A stretch of DNA of 45,732 nt from an uncultured Oscillospiraceae bacterium (GTDB lineage Bacteria; Bacillota; Clostridia; Oscillospirales; Oscillospiraceae): assembly GCA_934565655.1 (NCBI GenBank), contig CAKTIE010000013.1, positions 1-45,732 on the forward strand, given 5' to 3'. Made by a program: the position numbers and the translations under genes. Shown here one piece after another: positions 1 through 8,088 of the stretch. Every line of letters starts with the position of its first letter. The stretch's first letter is position 1. The notes beneath the pieces were generated by a model. The model did not search any database, was not told where the DNA came from, and worked only from the letters and a program-made list of their open reading frames with translations.

Positions 1-2
1 CC

Positions 3-59
3 GTAGATGACGAAGATGAAGAGTACGAGCAGTACCACGGGTTTTCTATGCGGATGTAA
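3..59 (+). CDS. C-terminal fragment of an upstream gene (partial)
   Basis: Frame 3 is open from the window edge to a TAA at 57-59 and encodes an acidic tail (VDDEDEEYEQYHGFSMRM). It lies 96 bp before the first recombinase. It could be the end of an element-borne gene, but only 18 residues are visible, so no family can be named and chance is possible. Confidence 0.3.
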   Translation, partial: VDDEDEEYEQYHGFSMRM

Positions 60-155
60 TGGCAAACCATTTCAAAGATTTGATAGCTATTTCCGCAAAA
101 GTGTGGTAGTTGTTTGTGTTGCAAAAAGAAAACGAATCCAAAGGAAGTGAAATAC

Positions 156-1358
156 ATGGCAAAACGAAGACCGGCCGGTGACGGCATGGTGCGCAGGCGA
201 GAAGACGGACGCTGGGAGGGCCGCATCGTCATCGGCCACAAGGAAAATGGAGAACCGCTGTTCCGGCATGTGTATGCTAAGACCCAAAAGGCTCTGCTGG
301 ACAAGCTCCACCAGAACATCGAGTGCTACCGCGATGTGGAGCTGACCGAGGATAGCCGGATGACCTTGGGCGAGTGGCTGGACCGCTGGCTCACGGAGTA
401 CAAGGCGGGCACGGTGCGGCCTGGTACGCTCAAAAGCTATCGCTGCTACATCGAATACTACATCAAACCGCAGTTGGGCGACAAACAAATCTCCCTCATC
501 TCTCAGCAGGACATCCAGCGAATGTATCGCCGCCTGAAAACGGAGGGGCGCATCCACGAGCATCCCGAGATGAATCATCAGCTCTCGGACTCCATGGTTC
601 GCCACATCCATTCCACGCTCCACGCCGCGCTGAAAGACGCGGTGCAGGCACATGTCATTCCCAGGAACCCCACCGAGGGTACGACTGCGCCCAAACCCAA
701 CTACAAGCCAAAGCGTATCCTCACCCGTGCAGAACTGGACGCTTTCCTCGCAGTAGTGGAGCAGGACGAGGTGTGGCGGGACTTCTTCCAGACGGAACTG
801 ATGACCGGTCTGCGCCGCGGCGAGATCTGCGGTCTGCAGTGGAGCGACTTCGATGGAGAGTGCGGCACACTGAAGGTGTGCCGAACCCTCCACAGCCAGC
901 GGAAGGGCGAGTACACCGTCGGCGAGACAAAGACCAATCAAGGTATGCGTACCATCATTCTGCCGCACAGCGTGGTGGACATTCTGCGGCGGCGCAAAAC
1001 GGATGCTATCTGTCAATGGATATTCCCTGACCCGGTGAAGCCGGAAGATCCCGTCGATCCCAATGCGGCCTATCGCCACATGAAAACGCTGCTCCAGCGG
1101 GCGTGGCTGCCCAGCATCCGCTTCCATGACCTGCGCCACACCTTCGCCACCCACGCCCTCACCAGCGGCGTGGACGCCAAAACCCTGTCCGGAATCCTGG
1201 GTCACACTAATGCGTCCTTCACACTGGACACCTACACCCATGTCACATCGGATATGCAGAAGACAGCCTCTGGCATCGTGGGCGGCTTCATGGAGGACAT
1301 CTTTGGAAAGGAGCTGAAACCGTGGCAAGAAAGCGAAAAGCCGGAGACGGAACGGTAA
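156..1358 (+). CDS. tyrosine recombinase / integrase (first of an overlapping pair)
   Basis: A site-specific tyrosine recombinase of 400 residues that would cut and rejoin DNA during integration or excision of a mobile element. Residues about 1-50 form an arm-type DNA-binding domain of the AP2-like integrase class (GDGMVRRREDGRWEGR). A SAM-like core-binding domain lies at about 68-200. The catalytic domain shows a complete set: R220 (TGLRRGE), K259, H324 and R327 (HDLRH), H350 (LGH) and nucleophile Y360. The ATG at 156 is chosen because AAGGAAGTG precedes it; an earlier start at 114 lacks such a site. The 3' end overlaps the second recombinase by 37 bp, which suggests translational coupling and joint action. 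The element it belongs to continues beyond the left edge. Confidence 0.93.
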   Translation: MAKRRPAGDGMVRRREDGRWEGRIVIGHKENGEPLFRHVYAKTQKALLDKLHQNIECYRDVELTEDSRMTLGEWLDRWLTEYKAGTVRPGTLKSYRCYIEYYIKPQLGDKQISLISQQDIQRMYRRLKTEGRIHEHPEMNHQLSDSMVRHIHSTLHAALKDAVQAHVIPRNPTEGTTAPKPNYKPKRILTRAELDAFLAVVEQDEVWRDFFQTELMTGLRRGEICGLQWSDFDGECGTLKVCRTLHSQRKGEYTVGETKTNQGMRTIILPHSVVDILRRRKTDAICQWIFPDPVKPEDPVDPNAAYRHMKTLLQRAWLPSIRFHDLRHTFATHALTSGVDAKTLSGILGHTNASFTLDTYTHVTSDMQKTASGIVGGFMEDIFGKELKPWQESEKPETER

Positions 1359-2821
1359 GGCAGCGTAAGGACGGACGCTGGGAAGGACGTATCGTCATCG
1401 GCTACGATGATAACGGCTATCCCAAGACGAAAAATGTCCTTGCTAAAACCAAGAAGGAGTGCGTCGAGAAGCTCCAAAAGCTCAAGGAGGAGTGCGGGGG
1501 ACTGAAGCCGGAGAAGGTGCGGTCCGAGATGGCCTTCGGGGACTGGCTGACATACTGGTATGAGAATCACTCCAAGCCCAAGATCCGCCCGACCACGCAG
1601 GAGACCTACGAGAGCCGCATTCGTCTGCACATCATCCCGGAGATTGGGGACATCCCGCTGAACAAGCTGACGCAGAACGACCTGCAGCAGTTTTATGGCC
1701 GACTCAAGAAAAGTGGTCGGAAGCGCTTCACCGACAAGTACGGCGAAGGGCTGTCCGACCGGATGGTGCGCATGTGCCACGCCACCTGCCGCTCGGCGCT
1801 GGAGAAGGCAGTGCAGGATGGACTGATCCGTGTCAACCCGGCCATCGGCTGTAAGCTGCCGCCGAAAAAGGCGCGGGAGATGCAGGTGCTGACCCGAGAG
1901 GAGCTGCAGAGGTTTCTCATCCAAGCGAAGTTCGAAGGCTACTACGAAGTGTTTCTTCTGGACTTGGCCACCGGCCTGCGCCGAGGTGAGCTCATGGCGC
2001 TGCAATGGGATGACCTGAACTTCAAAACCGGCGTACTGAACGTGAATAAGCAGGTCTACGATGTGCGCGGCCAGCTTCAGATCAGCACGCCCAAGACGAA
2101 GAATTCCGTCCGCAAGCTCGTCCTGCCGCCCGCCGTGGTGGAGGTGCTGCGGGAGTATAAGAAAACAGTGGACTCCCGATGGATGTTCCCGTCGCCAGTA
2201 AAGGAGGACTGCCCCATCACCCCCGGCGTGGTGCGCCGCAGGTTGCAGCTCATCCTGGAACACGCAGGGTGCAAGCATGTGAGGTTCCATGATCTGCGTC
2301 ATACATTCGCAACGCTGGCGTTGGAGAACGGCATGGATGTGAAAACGCTCTCCGCCATGCTGGGCCATGTGTCGGCGGCCACTACGCTGGACATCTATAC
2401 CCACATCACCGACGACATGCGGCTCGCAGCCGCCGCCAACATCGACCGCGGCATCGGCAAAGCAGCGCCGCAGGAGGACACTTCAGAGCCAGGACAGGAA
2501 ACTGCCCCGGCCCAGGTGGAAAAGCCGAGTATGACCGACTTCAAGCCCTATGTGGGCCGCAAGCGCAGATCCGGCACCGGCTGCGTCAGTGAGATCAACG
2601 ACCATCTCTTCGAAGGCCGCTACTCTCCCAAGTGGCCCGATGGCAAGAAACACGCCCGCAATGTCTATGCCCATACCCGCGAGGAGTGCGAGGAGAAACT
2701 GAAAGTGTTGATCGTGGAGATGAAGGACGAGATCGCGGAGGCGCAGCGGCTGATGGATCTGGGTGAGGGCGATGGGAGTCCGCCAGAAGACAAGAAAGGA
2801 AAGCGGACAATGAGAAAGTGA
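1322..2821 (+). CDS. tyrosine recombinase / integrase with arm-like domains at both ends
   Basis: A second complete tyrosine recombinase (499 residues), starting at a GTG inside the first gene. Its N-terminal arm domain (GDGTVRQRKDGRWEGR) closely resembles that of its neighbour. The catalytic residues are all present: R220, K260, H323/R326, H349 and Y359. About 100 residues longer than usual: residues about 412-470 contain a second copy of the arm pattern (GTG-x-V, then EGR, then V-x-A-x-T-x-x-EC-x-EKL), so the protein may grip arm sites with both ends. That extension is seen directly; its function is inference. Followed at once by a strong hairpin terminator and then by convergent genes. Confidence 0.93.
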   Translation: MARKRKAGDGTVRQRKDGRWEGRIVIGYDDNGYPKTKNVLAKTKKECVEKLQKLKEECGGLKPEKVRSEMAFGDWLTYWYENHSKPKIRPTTQETYESRIRLHIIPEIGDIPLNKLTQNDLQQFYGRLKKSGRKRFTDKYGEGLSDRMVRMCHATCRSALEKAVQDGLIRVNPAIGCKLPPKKAREMQVLTREELQRFLIQAKFEGYYEVFLLDLATGLRRGELMALQWDDLNFKTGVLNVNKQVYDVRGQLQISTPKTKNSVRKLVLPPAVVEVLREYKKTVDSRWMFPSPVKEDCPITPGVVRRRLQLILEHAGCKHVRFHDLRHTFATLALENGMDVKTLSAMLGHVSAATTLDIYTHITDDMRLAAAANIDRGIGKAAPQEDTSEPGQETAPAQVEKPSMTDFKPYVGRKRRSGTGCVSEINDHLFEGRYSPKWPDGKKHARNVYAHTREECEEKLKVLIVEMKDEIAEAQRLMDLGEGDGSPPEDKKGKRTMRK

Positions 2822-2829
2822 TAAAAAGA

Positions 2830-2873
2830 AATGCCAACAAAGCTGTCAGCTACTTGACAGCTTTGTTGGCATT
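2830..2873. terminator. strong bidirectional terminator between convergent genes
   Basis: A perfect 19-bp inverted repeat (AATGCCAACAAAGCTGTCA and its complement) around a 6-nt loop. It separates the rightward recombinases from the leftward ATPase gene, whose stop codon lies 4 bp beyond. The rightward tail is ATATT only, so rightward strength may rest on the stem. Confidence 0.8.
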
Positions 2874-2877
2874 ATAT

Positions 2878-4473
2878 TCATCCAAGCAAAAACTCATAAA
2901 CAGCAGCATACGCTGCGTTTTTAATAGAACGAGCGCGCTTCCCTGCAATATAAGATGCTTTCATAAGTGCAGATTCATCCGCACCTAACAATTCTCCGAT
3001 TGTGTTTATAGATACGGAGCGAATCTTATCAATTTGCCATGGTGTTAAGTCGAGGTACCCTATATCTAACTTTAAATGTTCTCGAAGAACATTTGTCATA
3101 TCCACTTCCTGAATGTCTGGCAATAGATCATAGGATTTATAGTTGGCACCAAATTCTGTCATTCGTTTAATAGTAATTCGGCGGACAATATTAAGTCCTA
3201 TATTAAGGGGAGTGGATTCTGCTGATAGTAAGCAACCCACATTTATGGCATACCGAGTTCCAATCCCGTCCCTGGTAGCTCGAATACCTTTAGAATGTTC
3301 GTAAACAATGCCAGAGTACTCTAAGATACGCAGAGCCTCTTTTACTTTTTGAGGGGCATTTCTATCGATCCAGAAATATACAGATGTAGGTTTTTCCTCT
3401 GCTAAATAAGAATCGTTTTTAGCTTTTATAGACGGAATTACTTCTTTTTCGACAAAGTCGCGGCCCCAGGTAATAAGATCTCTATAGCCTGTGTATTTTT
3501 CGGCCAAACCCGAATGCTCAGCCCAAATAGTTTCGCGATAATATGTTCGTATAATCGTATTCACACTTGAGGAATCCATCTTACCAGCTCGAGCCACGGT
3601 TTTTAACAAATGCCGTGGATTACCGCCTGCGGAATATGCTAAGATGCTAAAATGCTCACCTTGCTGTGACAATACTTTTGCTTGCGAACTATCAGATACT
3701 TGCTTGAGAACCATAGCTTTCATGTTCTCAATATAATCAGCATCCTCTATTTTTCGATTTAAGTAAATTACCTCTGCATCTTGTTCTGGTTCGAAAGTTT
3801 CACCATATACTGTCACGCCAGGGTAAACGGCAGCGTTGCATTTTATATAGGCAGATCTCAGATCTCTAAATAGCGTGAAAAATTGTCGCTGCTGCTCGGG
3901 ATAAAATACATGCGCAGCCTCATCGATAAACAGGATAATTCGTTTTAAACCAAAACTTAAACATATATCCTCAACTGCATCCATAAAGTCATCCAGTGAG
4001 GGAATGGCGGTTTCGTCGATTTCTGCCTCTGGAGTACGCCAAGATGATTCGAATTGTGTAGCTATAGCTTCAATTTTACTTTCAGAACCGTCTTTTGATT
4101 CGCCTAATAGAAGTTTGGCCCCATAGCTTCTACGGACATCAAAGCCAGTCTTTCGTAGCTCCTTAACGATATTTGAACATATCCGAGACAACATCCACGA
4201 TTGAAATTGAATGGGTCTTTTGACTTGTATTACGGATGCCTTTCTGAAAGTGATATACACAGGTAAAATCTTTTTTGTGGAGAAGTTTTCCAATAGTTTG
4301 GATTGAGCAACACGAAAAAGAAAAGTCTTACCTACCCCTCGACTCCCAACCAACAAGACCGGATTCCGGGATGATAATTTCTGCACAGTAGCAATATCAT
4401 CGGTATTTTCAACATAAAACTCTTGTATTTGTTCATTTGTCATTTCTTCTGTTCGAAAAATAAAATCACTCAT
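2878..4473 (-). CDS. ORC/Cdc6-like AAA ATPase with C-terminal helix-hairpin-helix
   Basis: A P-loop ATPase of 531 residues, function unknown. Walker A is GSRGVGKT at 43-50 and Walker B is IILFIDE at 179-185, in an order and spacing like ORC/Cdc6-type or STAND-like ATPases. The last 50 or so residues (TIGELLGADESALMKASYI, then GKRARSIKNAA) look like a helix-hairpin-helix, a nucleic-acid-binding fold. The ATG at 4473 is preferred (GAGGTG just upstream); a longer frame to 4584 would run into the upstream gene. It begins 11 bp after the stop of the HEPN-like gene, so the two form an operon. Base composition is visibly AT-rich and codon use differs from the GC-rich flanks, a sign of transfer. A role in defence or element maintenance is inference. 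Confidence 0.85.
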   Translation of the reverse strand: MSDFIFRTEEMTNEQIQEFYVENTDDIATVQKLSSRNPVLLVGSRGVGKTFLFRVAQSKLLENFSTKKILPVYITFRKASVIQVKRPIQFQSWMLSRICSNIVKELRKTGFDVRRSYGAKLLLGESKDGSESKIEAIATQFESSWRTPEAEIDETAIPSLDDFMDAVEDICLSFGLKRIILFIDEAAHVFYPEQQRQFFTLFRDLRSAYIKCNAAVYPGVTVYGETFEPEQDAEVIYLNRKIEDADYIENMKAMVLKQVSDSSQAKVLSQQGEHFSILAYSAGGNPRHLLKTVARAGKMDSSSVNTIIRTYYRETIWAEHSGLAEKYTGYRDLITWGRDFVEKEVIPSIKAKNDSYLAEEKPTSVYFWIDRNAPQKVKEALRILEYSGIVYEHSKGIRATRDGIGTRYAINVGCLLSAESTPLNIGLNIVRRITIKRMTEFGANYKSYDLLPDIQEVDMTNVLREHLKLDIGYLDLTPWQIDKIRSVSINTIGELLGADESALMKASYIAGKRARSIKNAAYAAVYEFLLG

Positions 4474-4484
4474 ATCGCACCTCG

Positions 4485-5195
4485 TTAGTTTCCGTATAAT
4501 GCTATTATTTCGGGAATAGTGCTCAAATATGACATTATTGGCGTCTCCAACGATGCCAGAGTGCTTCCTTTTAAATTGCCCCAAAATCTAATTGTTAAAG
4601 CAAAAGTAATCAGGTATGCAACTGAGTCTGCTTTATCAATAAAGCTGTCAAAAAGCTGATCCTTATATTCGACTTGCAACGGGGTTTCCTGCATGACTTC
4701 GTAGTTTCCATGAACATATTCGGAACATTCTCTATATACATCTCGAGCAAGCGTTTGCAATGATGCTCCGTGATTCTTTAATTCAGGAGCAAAAGCCTGA
4801 ATAAAAACGGAACCATATACCCCTGTTTGGGCATGTATAGTTTCTGCCCAGCATTCATCTTTTTGATGGGTTTTCCATAGACGATAATTGAGTTCGCTGG
4901 AAGACAACATTATGGAAAACAGGGTGTACTCTAAGGAAAAACGCAGTGAAGCCATCGCCTGTTTATAGAGACCTGAGGCAACAAATAATAAAGACAATGT
5001 ATACTCCCGTAACGACAGTTCAAACATAGAAATCTGCTCTACACCGAGTTCTTTCAACTCAGTAATCCAAATACCATAAAAGGAAGAAAACTGTTCACAA
5101 TTTGCAAATTGGGTTGCCTTTTCGCCGGCCAATGACATGTTTTGTATTTCTCCTAATTTTTTCAAGAAATCATCACAAATATTATTTGCAACCAT
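4485..5195 (-). CDS. HEPN-like all-alpha protein of unknown function
   Basis: About 236 residues, mostly predicted helical, with no signal peptide. Near residues 155-162 the protein reads RECSEYVH followed by G, which fits the R-x(4-6)-H signature of HEPN-fold ribonucleases and nucleotide-binding proteins; this is the sole motif, so the family call is tentative. The start at 5195 is chosen because GGAG sits 6 nt before it; an ATG at 5207 has no ribosome site. It is the first gene of the two-gene operon with the AAA ATPase and has its own consensus-like promoter. HEPN proteins paired with ATPases are frequent in antiphage and toxin-antitoxin systems, which is the basis for suspecting a defence role. 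Confidence 0.7.
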   Translation of the reverse strand: MVANNICDDFLKKLGEIQNMSLAGEKATQFANCEQFSSFYGIWITELKELGVEQISMFELSLREYTLSLLFVASGLYKQAMASLRFSLEYTLFSIMLSSSELNYRLWKTHQKDECWAETIHAQTGVYGSVFIQAFAPELKNHGASLQTLARDVYRECSEYVHGNYEVMQETPLQVEYKDQLFDSFIDKADSVAYLITFALTIRFWGNLKGSTLASLETPIMSYLSTIPEIIALYGN

Positions 5196-5255
5196 AATCT
5201 TCTCCATTCATTAGCCCATAAGTTATCAGCAAATATCTTGCAGTGTCTTTTAAAC

Positions 5256-5284
5256 ATTATAATGCAGGATAGCATAAATCACAA
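5256..5284 (-). promoter_or_regulatory. sigma-A-type promoter of the HEPN-ATPase operon
   Basis: On the minus strand TTGTGA (5284-5279), a 17-bp spacer, and TATAAT (5261-5256). Transcription would start about 50-60 bp before the HEPN-like gene. Confidence 0.65.
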
Positions 5285-5305
5285 GAGCATGTAGAAAAAA
5301 CACAG

Positions 5306-5325
5306 CTTATCGCATAATGCGTAAG
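5306..5325. promoter_or_regulatory. palindrome upstream of the HEPN-ATPase promoter
   Basis: CTTATCGCATAATGCGTAAG contains the perfect palindrome CGCATAATGCG with near-symmetric flanks. It lies about 22 bp upstream of the -35 box. It could bind a regulator or recombinase; there is no direct support for either. Confidence 0.3.
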
Positions 5326-5460
5326 AGAATAAGACTTCTTAGCTATTTAAATCGGATTTCACTGAAAGTTAACAATGAATAAATCCCTACTGTTGTCTGT
5401 GCGAGTGTTGTATATTTAGTTTCAGCCTCACCCTTTGCGCCGCAATAGACAAAGAATAAG

Positions 5461-5497
5461 AAAATCCCTCTGAAATCAACGATTTCAGAGGGATTTT
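5461..5497 (-). terminator. intrinsic terminator of tRNA-Pro
   Basis: A perfect 17-bp inverted repeat (AAAATCCCTCTGAAATC and its complement) with a 3-nt loop begins at the last base of the tRNA CCA and ends in a T-rich tail on the minus strand. Confidence 0.8.
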
Positions 5498-5572
5498 GGT
5501 CCGAGTGAGGTGACTTGAACACCCAACCTCGACATCCCAAATGTCGCGCCCTACCAGTTGAGCTACACCCGG
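5497..5572 (-). tRNA. tRNA-Pro (anticodon TGG)
   Basis: Full cloverleaf on the minus strand. The acceptor stem CCGGGTG pairs with CACTCGG with one G-T pair. The D stem is GCTC/GGGC. The anticodon stem CGACA/TGTCG encloses loop TTTGGGA, giving anticodon TGG for CCN proline codons. The T arm is GGGTG-TTCAAGT-CACCT. The discriminator is A and the CCA end is encoded (5499-5497). Its 3' end faces the recombinase-bearing segment, the usual geometry of a tRNA integration site. Confidence 0.95.
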
Positions 5573-5589
5573 ATATTCACTTTTCTGCC

Positions 5590-5598
5590 ATTATACCA
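5590..5598 (-). promoter_or_regulatory. extended -10 promoter of tRNA-Pro
   Basis: TGGTATAAT on the minus strand, about 18 bp before the tRNA 5' end; no good -35 box at the standard distance. Transcription would start about 10 nt before the mature tRNA. Confidence 0.5.
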
Positions 5599-5830
5599 CG
5601 GCGAGGGGTAAAAATAAAGTTTTTCCTGTCTGTGGTCATTCCTGTGGTCAAAGCCGCTTTTGTGCCGCTTTCGGCAATCGGAGGAAATCCAGCAAACGCA
5701 GGCGTTGCAAGGCTTTGCGGCGTTTCGCCCTAACCCGTCCCGGATACCGCCACGGCACTCCCAAACCAGGCGCGATACCAGCTTCGCTATACCCGGATGC
5801 GCTGTGCATCCTGTGAAAAATACAGACAGG

Positions 5831-5854
5831 TGCGTTGCCGGGAACGGCAACGCA
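5831..5854 (-). terminator. hairpin downstream of the citrate operon (possible terminator)
   Basis: A perfect 10-bp stem (TGCGTTGCCG and its complement) with a 4-nt loop lies 44 bp after the citXG stop. On the minus strand it is followed 10 nt later by TATTTTT rather than immediately, so it may be a weak terminator or an mRNA 3' stabiliser. The rest of the 5573-5897 gap shows no credible gene. Confidence 0.5.
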
Positions 5855-5897
5855 CATATCTTATCAGATTTTCGGCCCGCTTGCAAGAGCAAAATGG

Positions 5898-7148
5898 TCA
5901 ATTCCGCGGTACGGCCGGCATCGGCGGCAGAGACCGCAGGAATATCGCCAGCGCCAGCAGGTCGGCACTGCCGCCGGGACTGAGCCAGCGGTCGATGAGG
6001 GTATCATCCATTGCCAGCGCCAATGCGGCGCGCTGCTCCGGCGGCACGGCCAGAATGGCGGCAGCCTGCTCTTTTACGAGGGCTGCACCCTCGGCGCCGC
6101 CTCGATGATAGAGGTTGGTGTCCTCTGTGTGGGCCATCAGCCAGAGAAGCGCCGTCAGGGGATCGTGGGTTTGCAGCAGCTCGGCGGCCTTCCGGGCGGT
6201 GGGGAAGCCTGCCAGCGCTTCCGCCCGTGCGCCGCCCACCTGATGGCGTAACGCTACCGCCGAGCCGTTGGTATTCTGGGGAGGCGTCAGCTCCGCCGTC
6301 AGCGCGGCGGCATGGGCGAATACGTCGCCACCCTCCGCCAGACACCGTCCCAGTGCCGCCAGCAGCACCGAGAAGGAGAACAGCGCCCCCTTGTGGGTGT
6401 TGACGCCGCCGGTGGCACGGAACATGGCGGCCTCGGCCCCCAGCCCCGCCGCCTGTAAGGCGGCGGCATCCGCGCCGGACAGGCTCAGCGCCGTGATCCG
6501 GCGGAACCAGGGCGTCAGCGCGTCGATGCTGCGCAGAAACAGGGGGAGATCCATGTCATTGTGTGCGCCGTTGTTGCGCTCGTCCACCAGCCCCGGCTTG
6601 GGCGTCAGGCGCACCTCCTGCTCCAACGCCTTTGCCGCCAGACCGGCCAGATATCCGGCGGCGAAATCCGCCAGAATCTCGTTGGTGCGGCCCACGATGG
6701 CGTCCAGCCCGTGGGCGCGGCTGCGGGAGCAGACCGTCACCGGCCCGCCGCAGATAAGGCAGGTGCGCGGCTCCGGGCGGGACAGCTTGCCGCCGTCCGT
6801 GTCCAGCACGTCCAGATCGTACAGCCGTCCCACGGGCGCGGCGGTCTCCAGCGTCAGGCAGGCGGCTTTCAGCTCTGCCGCCGGACGGTCATAGACCAGC
6901 AGGGCCTCGCAGCCGGTGGCGGGCCGGATGATCTCCGCTGCCGCCGGTTGGCCCAATGCGTCATACAGGGCCTCCAGCCCCGCGTCGAAGGCCAGCTCGA
7001 TCAGCGGGGAGGACTTCACCGGCCCGGCGATATTCATGGTGAAGGACACCAGCGGCAGGCGGCAGGCCTGCAAAAGCCGGCGCTGGGCATCCGCCCGCGT
7101 GTCACGGGCGCGGAGGATGTCCTCCAAAGTGACGTTGACAATAGGCAT
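5898..7148 (-). CDS. citXG: CitX-CitG fusion: citrate lyase prosthetic-group synthesis and transfer
   Basis: A 416-residue fusion. Residues about 1-165 match holo-citrate lyase synthase (CitX), which attaches the phosphoribosyl-dephospho-CoA group to the acyl carrier subunit CitD. Residues about 170-416 match triphosphoribosyl-dephospho-CoA synthase (CitG; KPGLVDERNNGAHNDMDLP and GVNTHKGA segments), which makes the precursor of that group from dephospho-CoA and ATP. Fusions of these two are known in several citrate fermenters. The ATG at 7148 is preferred over a TTG at 7166 because GGAG lies just upstream. It overlaps the end of citC by 47 bp. Last gene of the leftward operon; it completes the maturation set for the citrate lyase encoded upstream. 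Confidence 0.9.
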   Translation of the reverse strand: MPIVNVTLEDILRARDTRADAQRRLLQACRLPLVSFTMNIAGPVKSSPLIELAFDAGLEALYDALGQPAAAEIIRPATGCEALLVYDRPAAELKAACLTLETAAPVGRLYDLDVLDTDGGKLSRPEPRTCLICGGPVTVCSRSRAHGLDAIVGRTNEILADFAAGYLAGLAAKALEQEVRLTPKPGLVDERNNGAHNDMDLPLFLRSIDALTPWFRRITALSLSGADAAALQAAGLGAEAAMFRATGGVNTHKGALFSFSVLLAALGRCLAEGGDVFAHAAALTAELTPPQNTNGSAVALRHQVGGARAEALAGFPTARKAAELLQTHDPLTALLWLMAHTEDTNLYHRGGAEGAALVKEQAAAILAVPPEQRAALALAMDDTLIDRWLSPGGSADLLALAIFLRSLPPMPAVPRN

Positions 7149-8088
7149 AGGTGGTCTCCGGTACAAGTGGTTGAATGTCGGAAAGCCGCCCGTCCGCCAG
7201 TGCGCGGCGGACGGCGGTGGCGGAGATGTTCTCCAGACGGGGTATCTCCGTGACGGAAATACCGTAAGTGGGGAGCAGTTCCTTCATGCGGCGGTTATAG
7301 GCGGCGGTGGTGGGGGAGAAGGGCTCCTCGCCTACGAACCGCCGCGTGATGTGGAGAACCGGGGCAATGTGCTGCCCGAACAGCGTCAGGTCGAGATCGC
7401 ACCGGGCGTCCTCCGACTGCTCGTCCCGCAGGAAGTAGGCGGGGAAGGTGGCCCGGCTCACCAGAAAGTCGCCGCCGGAGCACACGGTCACGTTGGGGAG
7501 ATGTGCCGTGCCCTCCCGCACCAGCGCCAGCCGGTCGGTGGCAGAGAAGGGGCCGCCCTCCTCCGCCACCACGAACACCAGCACATGGTCACACTGCGCC
7601 GCTGCCGTGGCGATGAGGTGCAGATGCCCTCTTGTGAAGGGGTTGGCGTGGCACACCACGCAGCCGGTAACGCCCTCCTGCCAACGGGGCAGGGGCGCCA
7701 GAAACCGCCCCAGCGCGTCACGCTGGCGGCACAGCATCGCCATGTCCGCCGTCTCCGCCACCGGATAGAAGCCCAGAGAGCGGAACAGCCGCGCGTTTTT
7801 GGGCTTGGTGAACAGAAACGGGTAGGGAACGCCCCGCTTTACCGACTCCTGCACCAGCGCGGAGACGATGCGGGCGCATACGTCCTGCCCCTCAGCGGCG
7901 GGAGAGACGGCCACCTGACGGATGACCTTGCCGCCCAGGGAGCCGCAGCCCAGCAGGACATCATCCTCCGTCAGCAGGGCGGTGATGTCCGTGTGCCCCT
8001 CATCCCGCAGGCCGCCTTCGGCCAGCAGAGCGGCATAGGCCGCCCCCCACTGCGGGGGGACGGCCTTGCAAAGCAGTAATTCACGCAT
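7102..8088 (-). CDS. citC: [citrate (pro-3S)-lyase] ligase
   Basis: 328 residues. Activates citrate lyase by acetylating the thiol of the CitD prosthetic group, using acetate and ATP. An N-terminal GNAT-like domain (about 1-125) precedes a nucleotidyltransferase domain carrying NPFTRGH at about 149-155, the form of the HxGH-class signature expected in CitC, and ISATAVRRAL near the end. The ATG at 8088 overlaps the citF stop codon by 8 bp. Order citD-E-F-C differs from the common citC-D-E-F arrangement. Cytoplasmic. Confidence 0.93.
   Translation of the reverse strand: MRELLLCKAVPPQWGAAYAALLAEGGLRDEGHTDITALLTEDDVLLGCGSLGGKVIRQVAVSPAAEGQDVCARIVSALVQESVKRGVPYPFLFTKPKNARLFRSLGFYPVAETADMAMLCRQRDALGRFLAPLPRWQEGVTGCVVCHANPFTRGHLHLIATAAAQCDHVLVFVVAEEGGPFSATDRLALVREGTAHLPNVTVCSGGDFLVSRATFPAYFLRDEQSEDARCDLDLTLFGQHIAPVLHITRRFVGEEPFSPTTAAYNRRMKELLPTYGISVTEIPRLENISATAVRRALADGRLSDIQPLVPETTYAYCQRHFGGHPPRP

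Noticed and set aside
5515..6251. Rightward ORFs over the tRNA and citXG
   Set aside because: They run through a tRNA or are antisense to citXG, with no ribosome sites or recognisable domains.
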